Positions 47,901 to 59,120 of a stretch of 64,000 bases of DNA are shown here, piece by piece. The notes beneath the pieces are model-generated. The model saw only the letters and a program-made list of their open reading frames with translations, searched no databases and had not been told where the DNA came from. The stretch spans positions 3,923,275 to 3,987,274 of the forward strand of contig OZ024742.1 of the NCBI GenBank assembly GCA_964016885.1. The letters are read 5' to 3'. Numbering within the stretch: position 1 is the first letter of the stretch; the number at the start of each line of letters is the position of its first letter. The DNA is from Eledone cirrhosa (taxonomy: Eukaryota > Mollusca > Cephalopoda > Octopoda > Eledonidae). The position numbers and the translations under genes were made by a program.

Positions 47901-49335
47901 TCAACCGTCAGACACCATCAATTGTCAGACACCATCAACAGTCAGACACCATCAACTGTCAGACACCATCAACTGTCAGACACCATCAACCGTCAGACAT
48001 CATCAACCATCAGACACCATCAACTGTCAGACACCTTCAACCGTCAGACACCATCAACTGTCAGACACCATCAACTGTCAGACACCATCAACCGTCAGAC
48101 ACCATCAACCGTCAGACACCATCAACCGTCAATCACCATCAACTGTCAGACACCATCAACTGTCAGACACCATCAACTGTCAGACACCATCAACTGTCGG
48201 ACACCATCAACCGTCAGACACCATCAACTGTCAGACACCATCAACAGTCAGACACCATCAACCGTCGGAAACCATCAACCGACAGACACCATCAAATCTC
48301 AGACCGCATCAACTGTCAGACACCATCAACCGTCAGACACCATCAACCGTCAGACACCATCAACCGTCAGACACCTTCAACTGTCAGACTCCATCAACTG
48401 TCAGACACCATCAATCGTCAGACACCATCCACTGTCAGACACCATCAACCGTCAAGCACCATCAACTGTCAGACACCATCAACCGTCAGACACCATCAAC
48501 TGTCAGACACCATCAACCGTCAAGCACCATCAACTGTCAGACACCATCAACCGTCAGACACCATCAACCGTCAGACACCATCAACCGTCAGACACTATCA
48601 ACTGTCAGACTCCATCAACTGTCAGACACCATCAATCGTCAGACACCATCAACTGTCAGACACCATCAACCGTCAAGCACCATCAACTGTCAGACACCAT
48701 CAACCGTCAGACACCATCAACTGTCGGACACCATCAACCGTCAGACACCATCAACTGTCAGACACCATCAACTGTCAGACACCATCAACCGTCAAGCACC
48801 ATCAACTGTCAGACACCATCAACCGTCAGACACCATCAACTGTCAGACACCATCAACTGTCGGACACCATCAACCGTCAGACTCCATCAACTGTCAGACA
48901 CCAACAACTGTCAGACACCATCAACCGTCAGACACCATCAACCGACAGACACCATCAACTGTCAGACCGCATCAACTGTCGGACACCATCAACCGTCAGA
49001 TACCATCAACCGTCAGACACCATCAACCGTCAGACACCATCAACCGTCAGACACCATCAACTGTCAGACACCATCAACTGTCAGACACCATCAACTGTCA
49101 GACACCATCAACCGTCAGACACCATCAACTGTCAGACACCATCAACCGTCAGACACCATCAACTGTCAGACACCATCAACCGTCAGACACCATCAACTGT
49201 CAGACACCATAAACTGTCAGACACCATCAACTGTCAGACATCATCAAACGTCAGATACCATCAACCGTCAGACACCATCAACCGTCAGACACCATCAACT
49301 GTCAGACACCATCAACTGTCAGACACCATCAACCG
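44920..49335 (+). repeat. Higher-order repeat D, copy 1 (269-unit offset)
   Basis: This block of about 4.4 kb recurs 4,573 bp downstream, which is exactly 269 x 17 bp. Landmarks at the same offset are the GTGAGAC unit (about 47210 and 51783), CATCAAGTGTCAG (47546 and 52119), the TTG-bearing unit at 47922 and 52495, and CATAAACTG followed by AAACGTCAGATACC (about 49210 and 53783). I saw almost no differences between the copies, so this looks like the most recent large duplication in the array. Confidence 0.88.
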
Positions 49336-49492
49336 TCAGACACCATCAACCGTCAGATACCATCAACTGTCAGACACCATCAACAGTCAGACACAATCAA
49401 CTGTCAGACACCATCACTTGTCAGACACCATCAACCGTCAGACACCATCAACTGTCAGACACCATCAACTGTCAGACACCATCAACAGTCAG

Positions 49493-52400
49493 ACACCATC
49501 AACCGTCAGATACCATCAACTGTCAGACACTATCAACAGTCAGACACCATCAACTGTCAGACACCATCAATTGTCAGACACCATCAACCGTCAGACACCA
49601 TCAACCGTCAGATACCATCAACTGTCAGACACCATCAACAGTCAGACACCATCAACTGTCAGACACCATCAATTGTCAGACACCATCAACCGTCAGACAC
49701 CATCAACTGTCAGACACCATCAACTGTCAGACACCATCAACAGTCAGACACCATCAACTGTCAGACACCATCAACTGTCAGACACCATCAACCGTCAGAC
49801 ATCATCAACCGTCAGACACCATCAACTGTCAGACACCTTCAACCGTCAGACACCATCAACTGTCAGACACCATCAACTGTCAGACACCATCAACCGTCAG
49901 ACACCATCAACTGTCAGACACCATCAACCGTCAATCACCATCAACTGTCAGACACCATCAACTGTCAGACACCATCAACTGTCAGACACCATCAACTGTC
50001 GGACAACATCAACCGTCAGACACCATCAACTGTCAGACACCATCAACTGTCAGACACCATCAACCGTCGGACACCATCAACCGACAGACACCATCAACTC
50101 TCAGACCGCATCAACTGTCAGACACCATCAACCGTCAGACACCATCAACCGTCAGACACCATCAACCGTCAGACACCATCAACTGTCAGACTCCATCAAC
50201 TGTCAGACACCATCAATCGTCAGACACCATCAACTGTCAGACACCATCAACCGTCAAGCACCATCAACTGTCAGACACCATCAACCGTCAGACACCATCA
50301 ACTGTCAGACACCATCAACTGTCAGACACCATCAACTGTCGGACACCATCAACCGTCAGACACCATCAACTGTCAGACACCATCAACCGTCAGACACCAT
50401 CAACCGTCAGATACCATCAACTGTCAGACACTATCAACTGTCAGACACCATCAACTGTCAGACACCATCAACCGTCAGACACCATCAACTGTCAGACACC
50501 ATCAATTGTCAGACACCATCAACCGTCAGACACCATCAACCGTCAGATACCATCAACTGTCAGACACTATCAACAGTCAGACACCATCAACTGTCAGACA
50601 CCATCAATTGTCAGACACCATCAACCGTCAGACACCATCAACCGTCAGATACCATCAACTGTCAGACACCATCAACAGTCAGACACCATCAACTGTCAGA
50701 CACCATCAATTGTCAGACACCATCAACCGTCAGACACCATCAACTGTCAGACACCATCAACTGTCAGACACCATCAACAGTCAGACACCATCAACTGTCA
50801 GACACCATCAACTGTCAGACACCATCAACCGTCAGACATCATCAACCGTCAGACACCATCAACTGTCAGACACCTTCAACCGTCAGACACCATCAACTGT
50901 CAGACACCATCAACTGTCAGACACCATCAACCGTCAGACACCATCAACTGTCAGACACCATCAACCGTCAATCACCATCAACTGTCAGACACCATCAACT
51001 GTCAGACACCATCAACTGTCAGACACCATCAACTGTCGGACAACATCAACCGTCAGACACCATCAACTGTCAGACACCATCAACTGTCAGACACCATCAA
51101 CCGTCGGACACCATCAACCGACAGACACCATCAACTCTCAGACCGCATCAACTGTCAGACACCATCAACCGTCAGACACCATCAACCGTCAGACACCATC
51201 AACCGTCAGACACCATCAACTGTCAGACTCCATCAACTGTCAGACACCATCAATCGTCAGACACCATCAACTGTCAGACACCATCAACCGTCAAGCACCA
51301 TCAACTGTCAGACACCATCAACCGTCAGACACCATCAACTGTCAGACACCATCAACTGTCAGACACCATCAACTGTCGGACACCATCAACCGTCAGACAC
51401 CATCAACTGTCAGACACCATCAACCGTCAGACACCATCAACTGTCAGACACCATCAACTGTCGGACACCATCAACCGTCAGACACCATCAACTGTCAGAC
51501 ACCATCAACTGTCAGACACCATCAACCGTCAAGCACCATCAACTATCAGACACCATCAACCGTCAGACACCATCAACTGTCAGACACCATCAACTGTCGG
51601 ACACCATCAACCGTCAGACACCATCAACTGTCAGACACCATCAATTGTCAGACACCATCAACCGTCAGACACCATCAACCGTCAGATACCATCAACCGTC
51701 AGATACCATCAACTGTCAGACACCATCAACAGTCAGACACCATCAACTGTCAGACACCATCAATTGTCAGACACCATCAACCGTGAGACACCATCAACCG
51801 TCAGATACCATCAACTGTCAGACACTATCAACTGTCAGACACCATCAACTGTCAGACACCATCAATTGTCAGACACCATCAACCGTCAGACACCATCAAC
51901 CGTCAGATACCATCAACTGTCAGACACCATCAACAGTCAGACACAATCAACTGTCAGACACCATCACTTGTCAGACACCATCAACCGTCAGACACCATCA
52001 ACTGTCAGACACCATCAACTGTCAGACACCATCAACAGTCAGACACCATCAACTGTCAGACACCATCAACTGTCAGACACCATCAACCGTCAGACATCAT
52101 CAACCGTCAGACACCATCAAGTGTCAGACACCTTCAACCGTCAGACACCATCAACTGTCAGACACCATCAACTGTCAGACACCATCAACCGTCAGATACC
52201 ATCAACTGTCAGACACCATCAACAGTCAGACACCATCAACTGTCAGACACCATCAATTTTCAGACACCATCAACCGTCAGACACCATCAACCGTCAGATA
52301 CCATCAACTGTCAGACACTATCAACAGTCAGACACCATCAACTGTCAGACACCATCAATTGTCAGACACCATCAACCGTCAGACACCTTCAACCGTCAGA

Positions 52401-53908
52401 TACCATCAACTGTCAGACACCATCAACAGTCAGACACCATCAACTGTCAGACACCATCAATTGTCAGACACCATCAACCGTCAGACACCATCAATTGTCA
52501 GACACCATCAACAGTCAGACACCATCAACTGTCAGACACCATCAACTGTCAGACACCATCAACCGTCAGACATCATCAACCATCAGACACCATCAACTGT
52601 CAGACACCTTCAACCGTCAGACACCATCAACTGTCAGACACCATCAACTGTCAGACACCATCAACCGTCAGACACCATCAACCGTCAGACACCATCAACC
52701 GTCAATCACCATCAACTGTCAGACACCATCAACTGTCAGACACCATCAACTGTCAGACACCATCAACTGTCGGACACCATCAACCGTCAGACACCATCAA
52801 CTGTCAGACACCATCAACAGTCAGACACCATCAACCGTCGGAAACCATCAACCGACAGACACCATCAAATCTCAGACCGCATCAACTGTCAGACACCATC
52901 AACCGTCAGACACCATCAACCGTCAGACACCATCAACCGTCAGACACCTTCAACTGTCAGACTCCATCAACTGTCAGACACCATCAATCGTCAGACACCA
53001 TCCACTGTCAGACACCATCAACCGTCAAGCACCATCAACTGTCAGACACCATCAACCGTCAGACACCATCAACTGTCAGACACCATCAACCGTCAAGCAC
53101 CATCAACTGTCAGACACCATCAACCGTCAGACACCATCAACCGTCAGACACCATCAACCGTCAGACACTATCAACTGTCAGACTCCATCAACTGTCAGAC
53201 ACCATCAATCGTCAGACACCATCAACTGTCAGACACCATCAACCGTCAAGCACCATCAACTGTCAGACACCATCAACCGTCAGACACCATCAACTGTCGG
53301 ACACCATCAACCGTCAGACACCATCAACTGTCAGACACCATCAACTGTCAGACACCATCAACCGTCAAGCACCATCAACTGTCAGACACCATCAACCGTC
53401 AGACACCATCAACTGTCAGACACCATCAACTGTCGGACACCATCAACCGTCAGACTCCATCAACTGTCAGACACCAACAACTGTCAGACACCATCAACCG
53501 TCAGACACCATCAACCGACAGACACCATCAACTGTCAGACCGCATCAACTGTCGGACACCATCAACCGTCAGATACCATCAACCGTCAGACACCATCAAC
53601 CGTCAGACACCATCAACCGTCAGACACCATCAACTGTCAGACACCATCAACTGTCAGACACCATCAACTGTCAGACACCATCAACCGTCAGACACCATCA
53701 ACTGTCAGACACCATCAACCGTCAGACACCATCAACTGTCAGACACCATCAACCGTCAGACACCATCAACTGTCAGACACCATAAACTGTCAGACACCAT
53801 CAACTGTCAGACATCATCAAACGTCAGATACCATCAACCGTCAGACACCATCAACCGTCAGACACCATCAACTGTCAGACACCATCAACTGTCAGACACC
53901 ATCAACCG
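49493..53908 (+). repeat. Higher-order repeat D, copy 2
   Basis: This is the second copy of 44920-49335, separated from it by only about 158 bp. The copies part company at 53908, where this copy has CCGTCAAGCACC and copy 1 has CCGTCAGACACC (49335). From here to 54532 the array returns to variants typical of the left half (TCTAAGC, CTGTTAGAC, GACGCC). Confidence 0.88.
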
Positions 53909-54532
53909 TCAAGCACCATCAACTGTTAGACACCATCAACTGTCAGACACCATCAACTGTCAGACACCATCAACCATCAGACACCATCAACTGTCGGACA
54001 CCATCAACCGTCTAAGCACCATCAACTGTCGGACACCATCAACTGTTAGACACCATCAACTGTCGGACACCATCAACCGTCAGATACCATCAACTGTCAG
54101 ACACCATCAACAGTCAGACACCATCAACTGTCAGACACCATCAACCGTCAGACGCCATCAACCGTCAGACACCATCAACCGTCAGATACCATCAACTGTC
54201 AGACACCATCAACAGTCAGACACCATCAACTATCAGACACCATCAATTGTCAGACACCATCAACCGTCAGACACCATCAATCGTCAGATACCATCAACTG
54301 TCAGACACTATCATCAGTCAGACACCATCAACTGTCAGACACCATCAATTGTCAGACACCATCAACCGTCAGACACCATCAACCGTCAGATACCATCAAC
54401 TGTCAGACACCATCAACCGTCAGACACCATCAACTGTCAGACACCATCAACTGTCAGACACCATCAACAGTCAGACACCATCAACAGTCAGACACCATCA
54501 ACTGTCAGACACCATCAACTGTCAGACAGCAT

Positions 54533-55195
54533 GGCGTCCGAGCGTCTACCGATATTGCCAATCCTTCGCCCTTATCTTATAATAATAGCTTATCTTATAA
54601 TAATCATCAAATATTATTATGTGTTATCCTATAAACACAATATTGAACGTATTATAATATATAACTGTTTCCAGCTCGGAAATAGGAAAATTGAAATTCC
54701 TCCCCAGAATGTCTTACACTGTGGAGACAATCCTTGTTATAACTATTAACTTTCCTTAAATACATTTCTATTGATGATCGCTTTCGTTGCACCTGAACAT
54801 TCATAAGACCCATCTGATGTGGCACCTCAATATACAAATCTTTTTGCAAATGAATCTAACAATCAATGTCGTTTACGCTAGCGTTTCTTCTGGGTTAATC
54901 AATGTATTACTTCTATCCATTGATGCTTGTGAAAAATACGCAGACATGTTGTCTCGCCAAGAATTTGCACAATCGCACAAAACTTATCTCATTGAATGAA
55001 TGAACAAAATGTGTTAAGAATTGATTGCAGAATATCTAAATATCTCCCATCATATGAACGATATAAAACAAGTAAAACGTAGAAAATTAATCTCAGTGAA
55101 ACACTTTAAAATAGAATTCGGAAAACCATTGGTTATTTAATGAGGTTATTTGAGCATGATAGAAAAGTGATTTATACTAATGTCAGAGAGTCACG
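54533..55195. other. AT-rich unique flank of the satellite
   Basis: About 660 bp of AT-rich, non-satellite sequence starts right after the last unit. It contains a short 18-bp direct repeat (CTTATCTTATAATAAT, 54571-54606). A minus-strand open frame of 65 codons (54849-54652) begins at TTG and has no recognisable domain, so I do not call it a gene. Nothing else is supportable. Confidence 0.6.
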
Positions 55196-55197
55196 TA

Positions 55198-55236
<39 letters not shown>

Positions 55237-55305
55237 GTAAAGGAGTAATATATATATATATATATAATATGTATATATATATATATATATATACATATTA
55301 TATAT
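55196..55305. repeat. Compound (TA)n microsatellite
   Basis: Two (TA)n tracts (55196-55232 and about 55250-55302) flank the non-repetitive core GTAAAGGAGTAATA at 55237-55250. The second tract is palindromic (ATATGTATAT...ATATACATAT). The same core between two (TA)n tracts occurs again at 60777-60790. The tract abuts the start of the Penelope-like element. Confidence 0.9.
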
Positions 55306-55310
55306 GCACA

Positions 55311-57883
55311 ATGCTTCAAGTGGACTATAACTTCCTCCTTTCCTTACGCCTGAGCCAGGCCCAGTTGACAACTGTAAAGAAACTCTTCCAGCTATCTGAA
55401 AAGCGCGCCAAAGCCGGCTGCCAAATAAACTTCCTAAAACGATGCCTGAATAACAACATCATCCCCCAAACTATCAAAAACTTGCACCTACCAACATGCT
55501 TCAAATCACCAGGCCTCAAACGATCACTTAGCTACATACAAACATTCTGCCTAAGAAAACTCATACAACACCTACACCGCACGCTACAACAACACATACG
55601 GACTATTTCCAGTCTTGTACCACAACTCGCTGAAACCCCAGAACCTCTGTCCAGAGTTATTTCCGCCGCTATAGACAGGTCATACCACCATCGCCGAGAC
55701 TACGAGAAAATACGTCTAACGCAAAAATTTCTCAAGCTCAGGACGGCCAACTGTCTTAACAACATCCCAACTCTAAACACCAACAGAGGCGAACAAGACG
55801 GTACCAGCACCGAACCTAGAGGCGCCCCGACCAACAACACACCTAACGCAAAACACCTCGTCACAGACTTGACATGATCCCTCTCCCGAGAGGAATTAGA
55901 CCTCCTCAGCCTGGGTCCCAAGTTCATATTGAAACAGAGACTGGACGACAAATTATGGCTCGACATAGAAACGAATTTCTGTCGGGCTGCCTACCAACTA
56001 AAATGGATATCGACTCTCGGCAACAACACCACGGAATCTAACAAACCCAGATTCATGATATACCACCTGGATCGCCCACTCTGTCCATGCCTGCCAACCG
56101 CGAGCTTGAAGAAAAACTCTCGAGGCTAAAAAATTCCGTATTTAACATCTTACGGAAACAGAAGAAGATAGCCCCAACCTCTCCAGGACACAACAACTCG
56201 CCCTGAAGAACCTACGGAATAGGGAACTTATATACTTACCATCCGACAAAGGTAGAGTTTTGCGTCATCTCTGAAGCCACATACAACAACCTAGCCTTTG
56301 AACACCTAAGCGACAATGAATTATATACAGAGATCCCGGACATGACTGCAGCCCAGATCGAAAAACACACCAACTCCATCTGGTTCGATATCTGTAGGCG
56401 AAGACAACTCCCAAATAAAGTTAAGCTCAACTACACCACTAGAAATAGCACACTGCCCACTTTATGCCACCTCATCAAGACCCACAAGAATAGTACTAAG
56501 ACGCAAATAAGACCCATCGTCTCTAGCATAGAAGGACCCCTATACAAAATTTCCTGGCTCTTCTCCCAGGTCCTCAAACCTCTACTCTCCACCTTTCCCA
56601 GGCATGTCAGTAGCTCCGATGAAGTCATACGTAGACTACACCAACTCCAGCCAGAACAACTTAAACTAATAGATACGCCTTTAGCCTCGACGTTGTCTCC
56701 CTCTACACTACAGTCCCCGCTCATTCAGCTGTCGATTTATTGACGGACTGCGTGGTCGCAGAGGACATCCACTGCTACGGCCTCCATCCGACGGACATAC
56801 ACCAACTTTTGTCCTTCACAACAGACAACACGTACTTCACCTTCCACCACCACACATACAGACAGACAACAGGATTACAAATGGGATCCAGCCTATCGGG
56901 CCTGCTGGCCATCACCTATATGAACCAACTAGAATGCCGAGCCCTCAACACCTGCCATTCCCATACCTTCTTCACCCGATATGTAGATGACATACTCATC
57001 CTTACTTTATCCCGTGAGGAGGCGGATAAAATATACACAACATTCTCCAGCATGGACGCCAGTATAAAGTTCAGCATGGAACACCCCGATAACCGCGGAT
57101 CCCTATCCCTACTGGACTTCCAACTCAGGGTAACAGAGGAAGGCAACATCCACACTTGCTTCTATAAAAAAGCCGCCAGCAGGGACCTGTTCGTACATTT
57201 CAGATCCGCCCTCCCAGCCAGCGCTAAGTTCGGATACATAAGGAACGAACTCACACGTATCCGGAACAAATGCACCGACGCTAGAGACCGAGACACACAC
57301 ACCACACATTTCCTTGAAGTACTCAAACTGAACGGATACACGACATCCACCACAAACCGTGCCAGAAAGAACAGAGGACACCACACCCGAGGCACTAACA
57401 CTTGCTTCCTGAAGCTCCCACACTTCAGTGACGAAACAACAACAGCCATCCGCAGAGCTATCAGACGAGAGGGACGAGATATCCAACTGGCCCACTCAGG
57501 TCCTTCTCTACGTGGACAGCTAACCAAAAGACACTCCACCAGACATGACAACTGCTGCAGGCTAGCCAACTGCCCCATCAACGACACAGACATATGCCAC
57601 CAGGCTTACGTCGTATACAGACTAGAGTGTGACAAATGCAGCAACTCCTACGTAGGTAGCACAACCAGACCACTCCACATAAGAATAAAAGAACACCTCA
57701 ATACTAACGCTTCCTCATTTAAGAAACACCTAGTTAAATGCAAAAACACCGACAAAACCAGTTAGAATAGAAACTAAGGAAAGAAACCTCGGCAATCTTA
57801 GAATTAAGGAAGCACTAATTATAGACAAAACACAACCACCAATCAATAATAGACTAGAACTCAACACCCAATTTATAACTTGA
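55311..57883 (+). pseudogene. PLE reverse transcriptase / GIY-YIG endonuclease, broken
   Basis: An intact protein of this family would copy element RNA primed at a nick made by its own GIY-YIG nuclease. The N-terminal part (55311-56098) has the family's helical region ending in SREELDLLSLGPKF. An in-frame TGA at 55875-55877 interrupts it. Reading then changes frame near 56095, 56175, 56255, 56675 and 57760. Visible RT motifs are LPSDKG (56236-56253), RPIVSS (56510-56527), FSLDVVSLY with the first catalytic Asp at 56689-56691, GLQMGSSLSG (around 56881), YVDD (56980-56991) and LSLLDFQLR. A Cys-rich stretch (from about 57552) precedes the nuclease. The nuclease shows VVY (57610-57618), YVG (57649-57657), Arg at 57682 and Glu at 57691. 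Its C-terminal part, RIKEALIIDK...INN, lies beyond the last frameshift, with a TGA at 57881-57883. All key residues survive, but the frame is destroyed, so the element is non-functional. Confidence 0.9.
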
Positions 57884-57907
57884 TAGAGCATCTAGCCCCA
57901 TATTTAC

Positions 57908-58138
57908 ACCCCCCCCACACACACACGCACACACTCACGCACACACACACGTACGCACACACACACACACGCTTACACCTCCACTTATTCTCTCTAACAC
58001 ACACACATACACACACAAAGACCAGTTCTAACACGAGATAACATCTATCCCTCACATTTACGTATAGACATATCTTCTCACACTCACACACACACACACA
58101 CTCACATACTTACACCTTCATGCATTCTCCCACACACT
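57908..58138. repeat. (CA)n-rich compound microsatellite
   Basis: A C8 run leads into interrupted (CA)n tracts with CG, CT and TA interruptions, separated by two short unique segments. It lies just after the coding remnant of Penelope-like element 1, within its presumed 3' region. Confidence 0.9.
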
Positions 58139-58439
58139 TAAATAGGCATGTACAAAAAAAAAACCTTTTAAAGGGAGACTACTCCTTATCCACCTAACCT
58201 TAACTCTTTGACATTAGAGATAGAACAGATACTATATACCATTTCCTGTCAGCATGACTTGGCAAGCTATTTAGAACAGTGGTTTAACCGCTTTACTTCC
58301 CTCCGAAGAAGAGATATTATCTCGAAAATTAAGGACATTTAAATAAATCTAAGGTAAAAGACTAATTGTCAACAATATCTTTTGCATTTGCATTCTTTAT
58401 TCTATGTCCATACCTGCATTGTTTTGGCTTTATTATACA
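58139..58439 (+). other. Putative 3' tail of Penelope-like element 1
   Basis: This is about 300 bp with no open frame. It contains an A10 run and, at 58303-58327, CCGAAGA-A-GAGAT-ATT-ATCTC-GAAA. That resembles a hammerhead ribozyme core (CUGANGA, stem II, GAAA) with U changed to C and one extra A. Hammerhead motifs are known in Penelope-like elements. I could not draw stems I and III convincingly, so the ribozyme reading is tentative. The Helitron begins at 58440. Confidence 0.35.
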
Positions 58440-58933
58440 CTAGCAGTAAAGCCCGGCGTTGCTCGGGGTCGCTCAGTAGCTGTGTTAAAGTTACAATGTT
58501 AAGTATACGTTCAATAGCATTCGCTGCAGCTCGAACAGTTGCAGTAACAGCCGCATCTCTGCTTTGACGGAGTTTACGTTGAACATCATTCTCTGCAGCT
58601 CGCGTAGCTGCTTTTGCCGTTGCATTTCTTGCAAGCTGAGTTTGACGTTCCACGTGTTTCACTGCAGCACATAAGGATGCAGTTGAAGAAGCATTTCTGG
58701 TGCGTCGGAATAAACATTCGTCATAATTCTCAGTTGCCTGTGAAGGTGCAATGGAAGCAGCATTTCTGTCCTGTTGACTCAAGCAACGCTCATCGATAGA
58801 CAGAGCTGTTGTATTCACTGAACACCCCGCTATTTCAGGCTGTCTAATGCTCGACAACACCTCAGTCAGCCTCCTTCTTTTTGTTATCTGAGACCGCGTC
58901 AGTCGTAATAAGGGTGTCCTTTTTTTTAGGCAT
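58402..58933 (-). pseudogene. STPR-repeat N-terminal remnant of a Helitron protein
   Basis: A minus-strand open frame runs from upstream of 58860 to a stop at 58404-58402. It contains four consecutive 23-residue repeats (58785-58510, 4 x 69 bp). Arg is invariant at the same repeat position, followed by Asn/Asp and Ala or Ser, and the latter half is rich in RAAE/RAAA and QRK. This matches the 'score and three amino acid peptide repeat' (STPR), a proposed DNA-binding array often found at the N-terminus of Helitron-type proteins. A plausible start, MPKK, is at 58933-58931. It is one base out of frame because of an A8 run (58927-58920 on the plus strand). The frame runs through the Helitron 3' hairpin and CTAG and stops in flanking DNA, so the original protein's Rep/helicase part has been lost. 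No function is expected. Confidence 0.7.
58452..58467 (-). other. Helitron 3' terminal hairpin
   Basis: On the minus strand CCCGAGCAACGCCGGG forms a short GC-rich stem-loop (CCCG pairs with CGGG). It lies 8 bp before the terminal CTAG at 58443-58440. A subterminal hairpin followed by CTRR is the recognised 3' signature of Helitrons. Confidence 0.85.
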
Positions 58934-59120
58934 CAGGGTGGTGGGCACGATATGACAAAGGAATCTGACCAATGTATCTTAAATATAAAACAATGCGAAC
59001 AAATAAATTTTGCAAATCATTCAATTTTGCGAATCAATTCATCTAATGAGGAAAGCACTCAAAATTCTAGAAAATGTCATAGATGCACTATTTACAAAGT
59101 CATCTTTACATGAACATGCA
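58934..59120. other. Helitron interior, no gene seen
   Basis: AT-rich sequence upstream of the STPR remnant in the Helitron's orientation. No open frame or known motif is recognisable. Confidence 0.5.

Larger units (their letters stand above)
1..54532 (+). repeat. 17-bp satellite megaarray (about 3,200 units)
   Basis: The whole interval is head-to-tail copies of a 17-bp unit, CAGACACCATCAACCGT or CAGACACCATCAACTGT, with no spacer and no interrupting element that I could see. Most units differ from the consensus by 0-2 bases. The plus strand is rich in A and C (13 of 17 bases in the CCGT form), so the array has a strong strand asymmetry. Recurrent variants are AACAGT, AATTGT, AATCGT, AACCAT, CGGACACC, CAAGCACC, CAGATACC and CAGACCGC. 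Most units are exactly 17 bp. Rare 18-bp units (TCTAAGC, GTTCAGAC) and 15-16-bp units shift the phase. The array continues beyond the left edge and stops abruptly at the right in CAGACAGCAT. Long forward open frames across it begin almost always at TTG or GTG and encode a 17-residue peptide repeat. I do not call them genes. Confidence 0.98.
55311..58335 (+). mobile_element. Penelope-like retroelement 1 (EN+ type), decayed
   Basis: This is a Penelope-like element (PLE) with the domain order reverse transcriptase then C-terminal GIY-YIG endonuclease, which is the canonical EN+ layout. The left end is placed at the first in-frame ATG after the (TA)n tract. The coding remnant ends at 57883. The right end is uncertain: a (CA)n tract and about 190 bp with a hammerhead-like hairpin (58303-58327) follow, and this may be the element's 3' terminal region. 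I found no second copy of that tail upstream, so terminal repeats are not demonstrated. Confidence 0.7.

Noticed and set aside
1..54532. CRISPR array
   Set aside because: The units are contiguous 17-mers without unique spacers, there are no cas genes, and the setting is eukaryotic.
1..54532. CENP-B box because of the 17-bp length
   Set aside because: The unit lacks the TTCG...CGGG pattern of the CENP-B box. Equal length is coincidence, and centromeric function cannot be read from sequence.
1..54749. Very long plus-strand open frames (up to about 2,275 codons) as giant repetitive protein genes
   Set aside because: They start at TTG or GTG rather than ATG, exist in all three forward frames with the same peptide, and have no promoter, exon structure or non-repeat domain. 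They follow from a stop-free 17-bp unit.
54652..54849. 65-codon minus-strand open frame as an exon or small gene
   Set aside because: It starts at TTG, has no recognised domain, and overlaps another open frame on the opposite strand. Nothing supports expression.
56916..57593. Minus-strand open frames opposite the PLE reverse transcriptase
   Set aside because: They are antisense shadows of the RT and nuclease coding sequence and show no domain of their own.
57873..58097. Cys/Val-rich minus-strand frame
   Set aside because: It is a translation of the (CA)n microsatellite.
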